A DNA stretch of 64,000 bases from positions 744,001 to 808,000 of the forward strand of contig NZ_CAKLPY010000002.1 in assembly GCF_923079645.1 (NCBI RefSeq). Reading direction: 5' to 3'. Both the position numbers and the translations under genes were made by a program. Below, one piece after another: positions 7,465 to 16,814 of this stretch. This DNA is from Emticicia aquatica (GTDB lineage: Bacteria > Bacteroidota > Bacteroidia > Cytophagales > Spirosomataceae). The number at the start of each line of letters is the position of its first letter. Position 1 is the first letter of the stretch. The notes under the pieces were generated by a model. The model had not been told where the DNA came from and ran no database searches. It saw only the letters and a list, made by a program, of their open reading frames with translations.

Positions 7465-10400
7465 TTAAAATACCAAATTCAAGTTCATACCGAAGCGACG
7501 GGTAGTTGGCGTTTGTAAGCCAGAGCGTCCGCCCGATGTATATTGGTCTAAGTCAATGTCTTTACGTGCAGCAAAATACAATAAGTTACGAGCCACAAAC
7601 GAGATTGATGCTTGGTTCATGCCTATTTTCTTAGCGAAGCTTGAAGGTAAGTTATAACCTAAAACAACTTCACGGAGTTTTGCAAAGCTACGACTCATCA
7701 TATTTCCACCATTGAAGCCATAACGACGAGCAACATAATCTTGTAAGAATGTTTTGGTTGTATTTGGAGCAAATTGTAGTTCAGCATAATTTGTGATGTT
7801 TCCAAGAGCATCGTATTTGATTGCTACACCATTAGAAATCGCCACGCCATCACCTACGTAAGATTTTATGCCCAATACATCTTGGTCACGAGCAATACCC
7901 ATTTCGCCTTCAACAGTATTAATGATACGTCCACCTGCCCACGTTTTTTGTTCAACATAGTCAGAAATAACGCCACCTACACGGCCATCAAATTGGAAAC
8001 TAAAATTGATATTTTTGTAGTTAAATCTGTTGTTGATACCCCAAACCCAATCAGGGTTTGTGTAACCTAAAAATTGTGGTACAGGGTTGATAACTGGGCG
8101 TCCACCTGCATCATTGATAATTTGACCATCTGGCGTACGAGCGTAAGTTCGGTCAAAATATCCATCAACTCTATCACCAATATTTACGAATCTTGCACTG
8201 CTGCTACTTCCCACAAAATAATCAGATGATAATTGAGTGATTCCTGGATAAATTTCTTTTAGCGTTTCTTTGTATGTTGACCAGTTTGCTAAAATCGTCC
8301 AATTCAAACCACTTGTATTTTTAAGAACTTGGCCAGAAAGTGATAATTCAATACCTTTTTTCTGAGTTTTAATACCATTTACCAAAGCAGCCGAATAACC
8401 TGATGTTTGCGAGATTGGTAAGTTAAAAATACGTGGGCCTTCGTCACTTACGAAATAAGCCGCATCAAATACCAAACGATTTTTCAAGAAACGAATATCT
8501 AAGCCAATTTCTGACTGAGCCGTAGTATTTGGTTTGATGTTAGGGTTATTAAGCGTGTTTGTGTAATATGCCGCCGTTTGATTGTTATAAATCAAAGGGG
8601 TAGAATAAACTGCTGAGTTTTGGTAAGTTGGTCCACCATAAGATGATGAATAATTATCGCCATAACCTAATGGAAACGACAATCCTGGAGTAGAACCAAT
8701 CGTAGATTGCGTCAAACCATCTTTTACGTTTGCGTATGAAGCACGAAGTTTCAAGAATGAAATGGCTGCTGGTAATTTTACGTAATCCGAGACAACCGAA
8801 CTCATCGCTACCGATGGGTAGAAGAATGTATTGTTTCCTTTTGGTAGTGTAGAAAGTTTATCAACACGACCAGTCGTTGAAAGTGTCACGAAATCTTTTA
8901 CCGAGAAATCAGCCGAATAATATGCTGAATTTACTCTCATATCAGAGTTGAAATTTGAAGCAATTACAGGATTGGCTGAGTTTGCAAAATTATATACTCC
9001 TGGAACATTCAAATAATTAGTAGAAGCATAGTCCGAATTATAATTAAAAATACGCGTATTTGCTCCTGCAATAGCATTGATTGTTAATGCTGGGATTACT
9101 TTTTTGCTATATTTTAACAATAAATCGGTATTGCTATCAAACAAGTTTCTGCGGTCTTCACGATAATCTCCACGAGCTTCTTCACGACCATAAACTGTCA
9201 TTGAATAAGGGAACTTTTCGGTACGCAATAAATTCCAAGTCGAAAGTTGTGTACGAAGCGTAGCATCCAAACCATCTGCGATGTGATAACGCAATGAAGT
9301 TTGACCAATAATGTCAGTTTTGTAGTGTCCCCGCAACCATTCTTTTGCCATAAACCAAGGGTTGTTATAACGTTGGTACTCCGCATAAACTTGTTGTGTA
9401 CCCTCTTTACCTGGCTGCCAATAATTTTTAAGTTCGTCAATATCCCAGTCAGCACCACCCCAAATCGTGATGTTATAAATCATCGAATTTGGCCCATAAT
9501 TTACGTCAGGGAAATTTGGCGTGTACTGACGATTTACTTGTACATCACCCTCAAAACGCAATCTATCAGTAAAATTATAACCCGTAGTTACTTTAAAGTT
9601 TGTGCTGTTCAATTTTGTATTTGGCACGATTCCTTGTTGGTAATTATGCGAAACCGAAAAACGCAAATCATATTTTTCTCCCGAAGAAGAAATCGCAATG
9701 TTATTGGTTGAAAGAATACCCGTTTGAATAAATCTTCTCAAATTGTTTGCTCCTCTTGCAATATATGGCGTTGGTTGACGATTACTTGTAAAAGTACTAC
9801 CGTTTGGAAATTTAGTTGTAAAACTACCTCCATCAACTACTGGACTATCGTATTGTGGAATTAACTGGCCACTAAATTTTGGTCCCCAAATATCATAATC
9901 ACCATCGTTCAATCCACCACCACGACCATCAGCAAAAGCATAAACACCGTGGTCACCTGGGCCATATAAATCTTGTGTGTTTGGAATCGCTAAAAAGCCT
10001 TTGTCAAGCATTTGGCTACTATTTACCTCAACCGAGAAACCACGTTTATCTTTCGAGCCACGCTTCGTTGTAATCAAGATTGCTCCATTTTTTCCACGGA
10101 AACCATACAATGCAGATGCTGAAGCACCTTTCAAAACAGAATAAGTTTCTATATCATCAGGACTAATATTCCAAGTATCAGAGTTAACAGGCACACCATC
10201 AACTACAAAAAGCACATCACTATTTCCACGTAATACTATTTGCGGACGACCAAGCAACTCCGAAGATGCACCAATAGTAAGACCAGCAACTTTACCAACT
10301 AAGCCATTGATTGGATTTGGCTCACGAGCCTTTAATAACGAAGCAGCATCAACACTCTGAATCGAAACACCAGTAGTACGAATGTCTTTTCTGATACCCA

Positions 10401-10752
10401 ATGCAGTAACCACAACTTCATTTAATGTTTTGTTGTCTTCCTGTAAACTTACATTGATAATTGACTGACTACCAAGCACTTGCTCTTGCGTAACAAAACC
10501 AATAGAAGAGAAAACTAAAACCGTACGAGACGAAACTCCATTTAGTTTATAGTTTCCATTGGCATCTGTGTTTGTTCCTTGATTTGAACCTTTAACGAGT
10601 ACACTTACCCCTGGAATCGGGTCTCCATTTGGAGAAGAAACTTTGCCGCTAACATTTTGATTTTGAGCATTGGCATACATTACGGCCAACAACATACAAA
10701 ACAAAATTCTGAGAAAACCAGAAAACTTGGTTTTAAGTAAAGATTTGTTCAT
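7465..10752 (-). CDS. SusC/RagA-family TonB-dependent outer-membrane transporter
   Basis: A 1095-residue protein. The signal peptide (to YANAQ) is followed by a carboxypeptidase-regulatory-like beta domain (GKVSSPNGDPIPGVSVLVKG, residues ~33-110). Next come a TonB-box-like segment EVVVTALGI, a plug domain with the SusC-type VLFVVDGVPV and GRNGAILITT-like motifs, and a 22-strand barrel ending in NLVF. It imports large or scarce ligands using TonB energy. It pairs with the SusD downstream. Unlike a typical glycan locus there is no glycoside hydrolase beside it; the neighbours are phosphonate-type enzymes. Confidence 0.93.
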   Translation of the reverse strand: MNKSLLKTKFSGFLRILFCMLLAVMYANAQNQNVSGKVSSPNGDPIPGVSVLVKGSNQGTNTDANGNYKLNGVSSRTVLVFSSIGFVTQEQVLGSQSIINVSLQEDNKTLNEVVVTALGIRKDIRTTGVSIQSVDAASLLKAREPNPINGLVGKVAGLTIGASSELLGRPQIVLRGNSDVLFVVDGVPVNSDTWNISPDDIETYSVLKGASASALYGFRGKNGAILITTKRGSKDKRGFSVEVNSSQMLDKGFLAIPNTQDLYGPGDHGVYAFADGRGGGLNDGDYDIWGPKFSGQLIPQYDSPVVDGGSFTTKFPNGSTFTSNRQPTPYIARGANNLRRFIQTGILSTNNIAISSSGEKYDLRFSVSHNYQQGIVPNTKLNSTNFKVTTGYNFTDRLRFEGDVQVNRQYTPNFPDVNYGPNSMIYNITIWGGADWDIDELKNYWQPGKEGTQQVYAEYQRYNNPWFMAKEWLRGHYKTDIIGQTSLRYHIADGLDATLRTQLSTWNLLRTEKFPYSMTVYGREEARGDYREDRRNLFDSNTDLLLKYSKKVIPALTINAIAGANTRIFNYNSDYASTNYLNVPGVYNFANSANPVIASNFNSDMRVNSAYYSADFSVKDFVTLSTTGRVDKLSTLPKGNNTFFYPSVAMSSVVSDYVKLPAAISFLKLRASYANVKDGLTQSTIGSTPGLSFPLGYGDNYSSSYGGPTYQNSAVYSTPLIYNNQTAAYYTNTLNNPNIKPNTTAQSEIGLDIRFLKNRLVFDAAYFVSDEGPRIFNLPISQTSGYSAALVNGIKTQKKGIELSLSGQVLKNTSGLNWTILANWSTYKETLKEIYPGITQLSSDYFVGSSSSARFVNIGDRVDGYFDRTYARTPDGQIINDAGGRPVINPVPQFLGYTNPDWVWGINNRFNYKNINFSFQFDGRVGGVISDYVEQKTWAGGRIINTVEGEMGIARDQDVLGIKSYVGDGVAISNGVAIKYDALGNITNYAELQFAPNTTKTFLQDYVARRYGFNGGNMMSRSFAKLREVVLGYNLPSSFAKKIGMNQASISFVARNLLYFAARKDIDLDQYTSGGRSGLQTPTTRRFGMNLNLVF

Positions 10753-10833
10753 AAAAAGATGATTAGAATTATTTGGTTTATTTTACTGCTTTCAGCAAAA
10801 AGTAGGTTTTGAAAGCTTTAAATTTTGATGGTG

Positions 10834-10841
10834 CAAAGGTG
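10834..10841 (-). promoter_or_regulatory. Candidate -7 box of the susCD promoter
   Basis: On the minus strand CACCTTTG, followed by CACC, differs in one base from the Bacteroidota -7 consensus TAnnTTTG. It lies about 80 nt before the susC ATG. A matching -33 TTTG was not seen, so this is tentative. Confidence 0.35.
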
Positions 10842-10935
10842 CGGAACTTGTATAACCTGAATATGAAGCCAGTTTTAAGCTATTATGAAGGAATAGAGAG
10901 TTTTGTTAGGTTTGTGTTAAGTAATTTATGGTAAC

Positions 10936-11730
10936 TCACAAAACCAAAGCTACTTTTTCAATCCATTTTTCAAGGTTTTGCTCATAAATTTTTCGGTATT
11001 CTGCAATGATTGATTGATGTTTTTTCTGAAATGTAAAAGTCATTTTTTTACTAACTGACTTATCTCGAAGCACACATTCAAAATTATTGACTCTTCCTAC
11101 AAATAGTCTGTAATAATCACTCAAAGGAGTTTTATGCTGAAAATGATATGACTCATTTTCACAAAACTGAATCGCAGTTTCATTAATTGCCAAGCCTTTA
11201 GCAAGCCAGTTTTCATCTTTAGATAAACCTTCGTATCTAAAATATTTACCATAAAAGACGCCATTTTTCTTTTTTTCTGATGGTTTTGTGTAAAAAAGAT
11301 AATAGTCTGAATTTTCAATATCAATATAAAAGTGCTTGATTTTCATAGATTCAATCCATTGCCCAACAGTAAGTGGTTTTTGTTCATCCACAAAATAATC
11401 AAAAACGTATTCGTTGGCTTCATGCTGAATCAGCAAAGCCACATGAAAACCCCACGTAAGATAACCTTTGGGTGAAATCTCATTAGGGTCATGCAATTGA
11501 ATCGTCAATTTTGATACTTCGTCGAAACGAGTTGGGGCATAAATCCATATCTTCTTGTGCGAAACTCCATAATTCCGCAAAATCAACGACGCATAATGCG
11601 ATACATTATGACAGTTTCCTTGTTTATATCGAAATAATGGATTCAAATAATAGCGTAACTCTTCAAAATAGTTTTCAAAGTAATTAGTACCGTTTCGTAA
11701 CCCCAAAGATTGAATTGTCTCTAAAACCAT
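10936..11730 (-). CDS. Protein-glutaminase-like (papain-fold) protein
   Basis: The protein is 264 residues from the ATG at 11730; the longer frame begins with TTG at 11748. No signal peptide is visible. A cysteine-protease-like triad can be read: C40 in GNCHNVSHYASLIL, H96 in WGFHVALLI, and D111 or D115 in YVFDYFVDEQKPL followed by a conserved W in VGQWIESM. This order and the Asp-Pro-Leu-Trp context resemble protein-glutaminase (Gln_deamidase_2) or transglutaminase-like folds. The remainder is unlike anything recognised. It lies between the susC promoter and the divergent phosphonatase-like gene. Deamidase activity is inference only. Confidence 0.6.
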   Translation of the reverse strand: MVLETIQSLGLRNGTNYFENYFEELRYYLNPLFRYKQGNCHNVSHYASLILRNYGVSHKKIWIYAPTRFDEVSKLTIQLHDPNEISPKGYLTWGFHVALLIQHEANEYVFDYFVDEQKPLTVGQWIESMKIKHFYIDIENSDYYLFYTKPSEKKKNGVFYGKYFRYEGLSKDENWLAKGLAINETAIQFCENESYHFQHKTPLSDYYRLFVGRVNNFECVLRDKSVSKKMTFTFQKKHQSIIAEYRKIYEQNLEKWIEKVALVL

Positions 11731-11908
11731 TATAGCGTTTTTTGGCAAAAGTATAAGGTCGAAATTCGACGATTTCTATTTTTATTATTAAGTATTTGTT
11801 AATTATTAAAGCCTAATATTAGCTTAACAATTTCTTCATATTTAGGTAAAACCAAACTAATTTTAAAGGGTTTACTTTGCTAAAAAATAAGAACAAACAA
11901 CATCAACA

Positions 11909-12634
11909 ATGTCTGCAATAAAATTAGTTGTCTTCGATATGGCGGGAACAACCATCCAAGATAAAAAAGAGGTCGAAACTTGTTTTGCCCAAGCTTGCAA
12001 AAAGACAAATCTGGAGGTTACGGATGAAAGAATTTTAGCACTACAAGGCTACTCTAAAATTCATGTTTTCAAATTACTTTGGGGCGAACGCCTTGGCGAT
12101 TCTCATCCAGAATTGAAAGAAAAAGCTAATTTTTCATACGATGTTTTTACCGAAATTCTCGAAAACCACTATCACCAAAGTCCAATTTTACCGACTGATG
12201 GATGTTTAGAAACTTTATCTTTTCTAAGAGAAAATAATATAAAAATAGCTTTAACAACTGGTTTTTACCGAAAAGTAACCAATATTATATTAGGAAAACT
12301 CGGTTGGTTAGATGGTCTTGACAAAAATCATTTTAATACTTCTGGCACAAGTATCATTGATTTATCTATTACGAGTGATGAAGTTGAAAAAGGTCGCCCA
12401 GAGCCATTAATGATTCAGAAAGCGATGAAAATTTTCAATATTACAGACCCTAAAGAAGTCATCAATATCGGCGATACTCCCTCCGATTTACAATCAGGAG
12501 TACGAGCAGGTTGTCGATTATCTTTAGGTTTGACCAACGGAACTCATACGCAAGAGCAACTAAAAATCTATCGTAACGATGGCCTTTTATCATCTTTGAA
12601 CGAGTTAAAAGCAGTGATTCAACCATTAATTTAA
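11909..12634 (+). CDS. Phosphonatase-like HAD hydrolase (TIGR03351 type)
   Basis: A 241-residue HAD-superfamily enzyme. The nucleophile motif is FDMAGTT with D10 and A12, the DxAGT form that distinguishes phosphonatases from ordinary HADs. A cap-domain lysine (K50 in GYSKIHV) is placed like the Schiff-base Lys of PhnX. GRPEP supplies the Arg that replaces the usual HAD Lys, and GDTPSD binds Mg. PhnX cleaves phosphonoacetaldehyde to acetaldehyde and phosphate; this sister clade is predicted to use that or 1-hydroxy-phosphonoacetaldehyde. The next gene, 13 nt downstream, is the FAD oxidoreductase this clade is known to travel with. PhnW transaminase is absent. Confidence 0.85.
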   Translation: MSAIKLVVFDMAGTTIQDKKEVETCFAQACKKTNLEVTDERILALQGYSKIHVFKLLWGERLGDSHPELKEKANFSYDVFTEILENHYHQSPILPTDGCLETLSFLRENNIKIALTTGFYRKVTNIILGKLGWLDGLDKNHFNTSGTSIIDLSITSDEVEKGRPEPLMIQKAMKIFNITDPKEVINIGDTPSDLQSGVRAGCRLSLGLTNGTHTQEQLKIYRNDGLLSSLNELKAVIQPLI

Positions 12635-12647
12635 TTTGTAAATTTGT

Positions 12648-13790
12648 ATGAAATACGACTTAATTATTGTTGGCTCTGGCATACTCGGAACTGCTCACGC
12701 TTACCACGCAGCCAATCAAGGAAAAAAAGTTTTAATCTTAGAAAAAGATAATTTTCCTGTTGGCTCAACTGTTCGTAACTTCGGTCAAGCCGTTGCTTCT
12801 GGAATGGCAGGACGTTGGTTTGATTTTGGTGTAAAATCACTTAGAATTTACCAAGAAATTCAACAAAAATTCGATATTTCAGTCCGTAAAAATGGCAGTA
12901 TTTATATCGCTTCCGACGAGGATGAATGGCTTTTAGCCAATGAACTTTATCAACATCATCAAACGACAGGATATCCGTGTAATCTTTTATCAAAAAGACA
13001 GTGTTTAGAAATGTACCCTGAGCTAAAACCAGATTATGTGAGAGGTGCAATTTATTTTCCTGAAGATGCAAGTGTAGAACCTAATCTATTGATTTACAAG
13101 TTATTAAACTTCATTCAAGAACAAAAAAACGTTGCTTTTAGAAATAATACAACTGTTATTTCTTGCGAAGAAAATGCGGACGAAGTAATTATTAAAACTG
13201 CTGAAAACGAAAAGATTTCAGCTACAAAAGTGTTAGTTTGTTGCGGATACACTTTCAATATTCTCTTTCCAACTATTTTCAAGAATAGTGGATTAATTGT
13301 AAGCAAATTACAAATGCTTCAAACTGTACCGATGACCAATGTATTATTGTCAGGAAATATCCTAACAGGCTTGTCAATTCGTAGATATGAGTCTTTTGAA
13401 GCAATGCCTTCATATAAAAAAATTACAACTCCAGAACATTATTTAACACTCAAGAAATGGGGTATTCATATACTTTTCAAGCAAGCTATTGATGGCTCAA
13501 TTATCATCGGAGATTCGCATGAATATGCTCCCGTTGGTAAAACTGACGAACTCGGTTTTGATACAAAAGAGTTAATTGACGAGTTAATTTTGAAGGAAGC
13601 TGAAAGAATTGTGCATTTCCCAGTTAGAAAAATAGCTAGAAAATGGGCTGGATTTTACGCCCAACATCCTGACGAAATATTTGAGTATGACATCACTCCA
13701 AATATCCATATCTGCACTGGAATTGGTGGAAAAGGCATGACTTCAAGTCTAGGCTTTGCTGAATATAGCTTAGAAAAACTATTCAACTAA
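12648..13790 (+). CDS. TIGR03364-type FAD-dependent amino(phosphonate) oxidoreductase
   Basis: A 380-residue DAO-fold flavoprotein with an N-terminal dinucleotide motif (IVGSGILGTAHAYHAA) followed by an acidic strand end (LILEKD). A C-terminal flavin/substrate segment reads GIGGKGMTSSLGFAE. It is related to deaminating amino acid oxidases (PF01266) and belongs to the class repeatedly found next to phosphonatase-like HAD genes. The expected reaction is oxidative removal of the amine from 2-aminoethylphosphonate or N-methyl/hydroxy derivatives, supplying the aldehyde to the preceding gene's product. Same strand, 13 nt apart: an operon of two. Confidence 0.85.
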   Translation: MKYDLIIVGSGILGTAHAYHAANQGKKVLILEKDNFPVGSTVRNFGQAVASGMAGRWFDFGVKSLRIYQEIQQKFDISVRKNGSIYIASDEDEWLLANELYQHHQTTGYPCNLLSKRQCLEMYPELKPDYVRGAIYFPEDASVEPNLLIYKLLNFIQEQKNVAFRNNTTVISCEENADEVIIKTAENEKISATKVLVCCGYTFNILFPTIFKNSGLIVSKLQMLQTVPMTNVLLSGNILTGLSIRRYESFEAMPSYKKITTPEHYLTLKKWGIHILFKQAIDGSIIIGDSHEYAPVGKTDELGFDTKELIDELILKEAERIVHFPVRKIARKWAGFYAQHPDEIFEYDITPNIHICTGIGGKGMTSSLGFAEYSLEKLFN

Positions 13791-13866
13791 ATATCAAAAA
13801 CATATTTTTGAAGATATTTAACAATCAAAACCTCTAGTTAAAAGCATCGAAAAGTTAAAATACAAT

Positions 13867-13904
13867 ACATTATTTTCATTGAATTCTTACAATGAAAATA
13901 ATGT
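13867..13904. terminator. 15-bp inverted repeat between convergent genes
   Basis: ACATTATTTTCATTG (13867-13881) pairs with CAATGAAAATAATGT (13890-13904) across an 8-nt loop, in the gap where the FAD oxidoreductase (+) and the DUF5690 gene (-) converge. A weaker hairpin, TCAAAAA/TTTTTGA at 13794-13811, lies just after the oxidoreductase stop. They probably act as terminators, although T-runs are short. Confidence 0.55.
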
Positions 13905-13947
13905 TAACTCATACACTTACGAATTCTATTTTTGCTGCTAAATTATC

Positions 13948-15228
13948 TCAAACTGCAACTTCTATTTTGGTATTTAGTTTCCGAATAAAAAACCAAACTG
14001 AAATTCCCCAAAGAACAAAACTCAAAGTAAAAATCCCGTAACCAAGATTTACCAAGACATTTACCCAGCTCAATTCTTTCATAAAAAACTCACGGTACAT
14101 CATCAATAAAACGCTTCCGAGATAACCCATCGAATCGCAGATATAGACAAAAAAACCTGCGTTGGCGTTGAGTTTAAAAACTGCAATAAACCTTTCAAAA
14201 TATAAAGTTTGAATAAGTAAATAAGGTAAAAAGAAAGAAATTCCGAGCAGAATCATCCAATTATAAGCAGACAATGCTCCTTGTTGAAAGAACCAAGTGC
14301 TCAATCCACACGCCATAATTCCGAGCAAAATCAGTAATTGAATATACGCAAACGCTTTGTCGTTTTCTTTAATAAAACCAACACTTGCGAGTAAAATCAG
14401 CACAAAAAAACCAATCAACATTTCAGATTGTGCGAAAGTGTTTTTATCAAAATTCACATGCAAACTTCGCCAAATTTCGACTGAGAAATTATCTCTAAAA
14501 TCCCGAATCATGGTGAGCATAACATAAACTAAAGCGATTGCCCAAAAACCCCAAGAAAACTCTTGTAAAAGTTTATTTTTTCCCGATTTATTCATCGGAT
14601 TTCTCTTATTTCGAACTTGTAAATCTTCTGCATTGGGAGGTGGGATTTTTGCTAACATCCAAACAAAAAAAAGAAAAATTGGCAAAAATATTAATCCAAT
14701 GAAAGCAGGCATCCAAAACTCTGAAATCTGCATTAAACTACTGATAGTCAAATAAATAGTTTTCAAAATCCCCGAACCCATCACCAAATTTATACTCAAT
14801 CCGATAGCGATAAACTCTGTAATTCGACGACCTTCAAGAAAGCAAAAAATAACACCCCAAACCATTCCTAAAGGCAAACCATTGAACAACATACAAATCC
14901 AATTATACGAATAAGGAATCAGCCCAAATAATATCAAAGCGATTTCCGAAATTAATATTAAGCTGATAATCAGGGCAATACGTTGATTTGCTCGAAGTTC
15001 CGAAATTATTTTTATGCCCAAAACTTTAGAAAGCATATAACCCAAAACTTGAGTAATTATCAAAACTGTTTTATAACTTAATCCAAATAATTCGTAACCT
15101 TCATACAAGCCTGTATTAAATGGTTTTCGGAAAGCGTACATACAAAAATACGTTCCGAAGGCAGCAATAATACACCAAATTATAAGAAAAGATTGTTTTT
15201 GAAGAAGTGTTTTTAGAGTGTATTTCAT
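13948..15228 (-). CDS. DUF5690 family MFS-like inner-membrane transporter
   Basis: The protein is ~426 residues from the ATG at 15228 (the longer frame begins upstream at 15249) with about 12 predicted membrane spans. The start region reads YFCMYAFRKPFNTGLYEG, characteristic of the DUF5690 family of Bacteroidota; a charged RNKRNP loop divides the two halves. The MFS fold suggests solute import or export. Its place beside the phosphonatase-like/oxidoreductase pair, facing it tail to tail, makes it the best candidate for inner-membrane uptake of the locus substrate. Substrate not known. Confidence 0.75.
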   Translation of the reverse strand: MKYTLKTLLQKQSFLIIWCIIAAFGTYFCMYAFRKPFNTGLYEGYELFGLSYKTVLIITQVLGYMLSKVLGIKIISELRANQRIALIISLILISEIALILFGLIPYSYNWICMLFNGLPLGMVWGVIFCFLEGRRITEFIAIGLSINLVMGSGILKTIYLTISSLMQISEFWMPAFIGLIFLPIFLFFVWMLAKIPPPNAEDLQVRNKRNPMNKSGKNKLLQEFSWGFWAIALVYVMLTMIRDFRDNFSVEIWRSLHVNFDKNTFAQSEMLIGFFVLILLASVGFIKENDKAFAYIQLLILLGIMACGLSTWFFQQGALSAYNWMILLGISFFLPYLLIQTLYFERFIAVFKLNANAGFFVYICDSMGYLGSVLLMMYREFFMKELSWVNVLVNLGYGIFTLSFVLWGISVWFFIRKLNTKIEVAV

Positions 15229-15325
15229 TGATTTTTTTCGTAAAACCAAAGAAACTACTCTAATATTAACTAGCTATAAAGTACTGATTAACAAATAATT
15301 ATGAATTGTTTACTTCCCAAAAACC

Positions 15326-16774
15326 TTAAAATTGTACCGCTCCAGCAAACTGCAAAGTTGCAATTGCTTTTTCATACTTTGCTTTCAATGTTTCTAGTTT
15401 TGTTTGCATTTCTAGCCATTTACTTTCTCTCGAATTTATCAAAAAAAGTGTACTCTCGCCGATGTCAAATTTCTGTTTTTCGGCTTCTAACAACCTTAAT
15501 TGGCTCGAATTTGCAGAGGTTTGTTGTTCGATTTGGCGAGTCAGGTTTGTTACTTCATTGTAAGCACTTTCTATTTCTGTTTTGATTTCACGTGTAATAA
15601 TCGTTTTTTCTAAAGACGTTTGCAGTTGCTTTATTCTTACAGATTGAAGTTTTCCACGTTCTTTTCTCAGGAAAATCGGCATTGCGAAATCAAATCCAAA
15701 CTTATGATTATTCAGCAAAAAGGCATTTGCAAACGCATCTTTTTGGTAGTTTAAAGGAGCATTTAGCACATTAAAATTGAAATTCAGCTGCGGTTTCAAC
15801 ATTTCAACCCTAAACTTTTCTTCAATCGTCAGTTGTTTTTGTTTAAAAATTATTTTAGCAATTTCGGGATGATTGACTTCCAAATTTTTTAAAATCTCAT
15901 CTACTTTTTGCCGTTCCAAAACCATTGGTTGAATCAATTGTGGAATAAAATCAGTGTTCAATTCCAAAGGTTGTTCGCTAGCATTCCACAAATAATTTGA
16001 AAGTGCAAGCGTTGCATTCTGAAATTCCAACGTAGATTGTTCTTTTATAACCAATCTGTCTTGTACCGTAATACTCGCCTCTACGCTATCAATGGCTGCA
16101 ATTTCGCCGACTTTTGCTCTTTCACTTAACCATTTGAATCTATCTTCTGCAATTCGATAGGCTTCCTGATTTAATTTAAGTTTTTGATAAGTCAAATACC
16201 ATTCCCAATAATCTTTGGCTGCCGAAAAGATAAATTTATTGATGATTTTTTGTTTTTCAGAAATGGCAATATCATTCAAAATTTTTGCTTGAAGTAACGT
16301 ATTTCTTCGAGCATCAATCAATAATCCTTGTCCAATCGGCACAGTCACGCCGCTAAACAGCAAACTCGGAGATTCTTCGTTAAGTAGTTTTACTCCTGCA
16401 TTGCGTTCGTAACCACCTTTCAACTCGATTCCACTATAAATTGGCACTTTCAAAATCGACTCGAAACGATTATAGTAGTCTTTTCCTTCAAAAGCTTTTC
16501 GGTCAAAAACAACAGATATTTTTGGATCGAAAAGTCCTTTTGCTTGCATCAATTCGGCAGCAGCATCCTTTATATACAGATTCGCTTGCTTGACAACTGG
16601 ATGGTTTTTAAGAATAATTTCTTGAAAATCTTGAAAAGAAAAAACCTCTGTTTTTTGCGAAAAAGTCATTTGTGAGACCAATATTAAGGCAAAAAACATC
16701 CAAACCTTTGTTATTTTGTATCTATAAAACTTTACTACATTTGTCATTTTTATGCTAAAATAATAATCTTTCAT
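15326..16774 (-). CDS. TolC-family outer-membrane efflux protein
   Basis: A 482-residue protein with a signal peptide (cleavage after MTFSQ; an internal ATG at 16747 is an alternative start). The two OEP repeats are evident as long amphipathic helices: residues ~45-240 (QANLYIKDAAAELMQAKGLF, LYDP-like FDPKISV) and ~290-470 (TREIKTEIESAYNEVTNL). It forms the trimeric outer-membrane exit duct. It is the last gene of a minus-strand operon behind an HlyD adaptor (40-nt gap) and an ABC exporter, giving a full type I secretion set. Confidence 0.88.
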   Translation of the reverse strand: MKDYYFSIKMTNVVKFYRYKITKVWMFFALILVSQMTFSQKTEVFSFQDFQEIILKNHPVVKQANLYIKDAAAELMQAKGLFDPKISVVFDRKAFEGKDYYNRFESILKVPIYSGIELKGGYERNAGVKLLNEESPSLLFSGVTVPIGQGLLIDARRNTLLQAKILNDIAISEKQKIINKFIFSAAKDYWEWYLTYQKLKLNQEAYRIAEDRFKWLSERAKVGEIAAIDSVEASITVQDRLVIKEQSTLEFQNATLALSNYLWNASEQPLELNTDFIPQLIQPMVLERQKVDEILKNLEVNHPEIAKIIFKQKQLTIEEKFRVEMLKPQLNFNFNVLNAPLNYQKDAFANAFLLNNHKFGFDFAMPIFLRKERGKLQSVRIKQLQTSLEKTIITREIKTEIESAYNEVTNLTRQIEQQTSANSSQLRLLEAEKQKFDIGESTLFLINSRESKWLEMQTKLETLKAKYEKAIATLQFAGAVQF

Positions 16775-16814
16775 TCCCCAAAATTAGTACGTATAAAAAC
16801 GTGCTTTACATTTC

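Noticed and set aside
9198-9458. Open frame of 86 codons on the minus strand inside susC
   Set aside because: It lies in another frame of the long, well-conserved SusC protein; no signal, family or leader supports it.
4114-15228. Ordinary polysaccharide utilisation locus around the first SusCD pair
   Set aside because: No glycoside hydrolase, polysaccharide lyase or sulfatase lies next to the pair; the flanking enzymes have phosphonate-type signatures.
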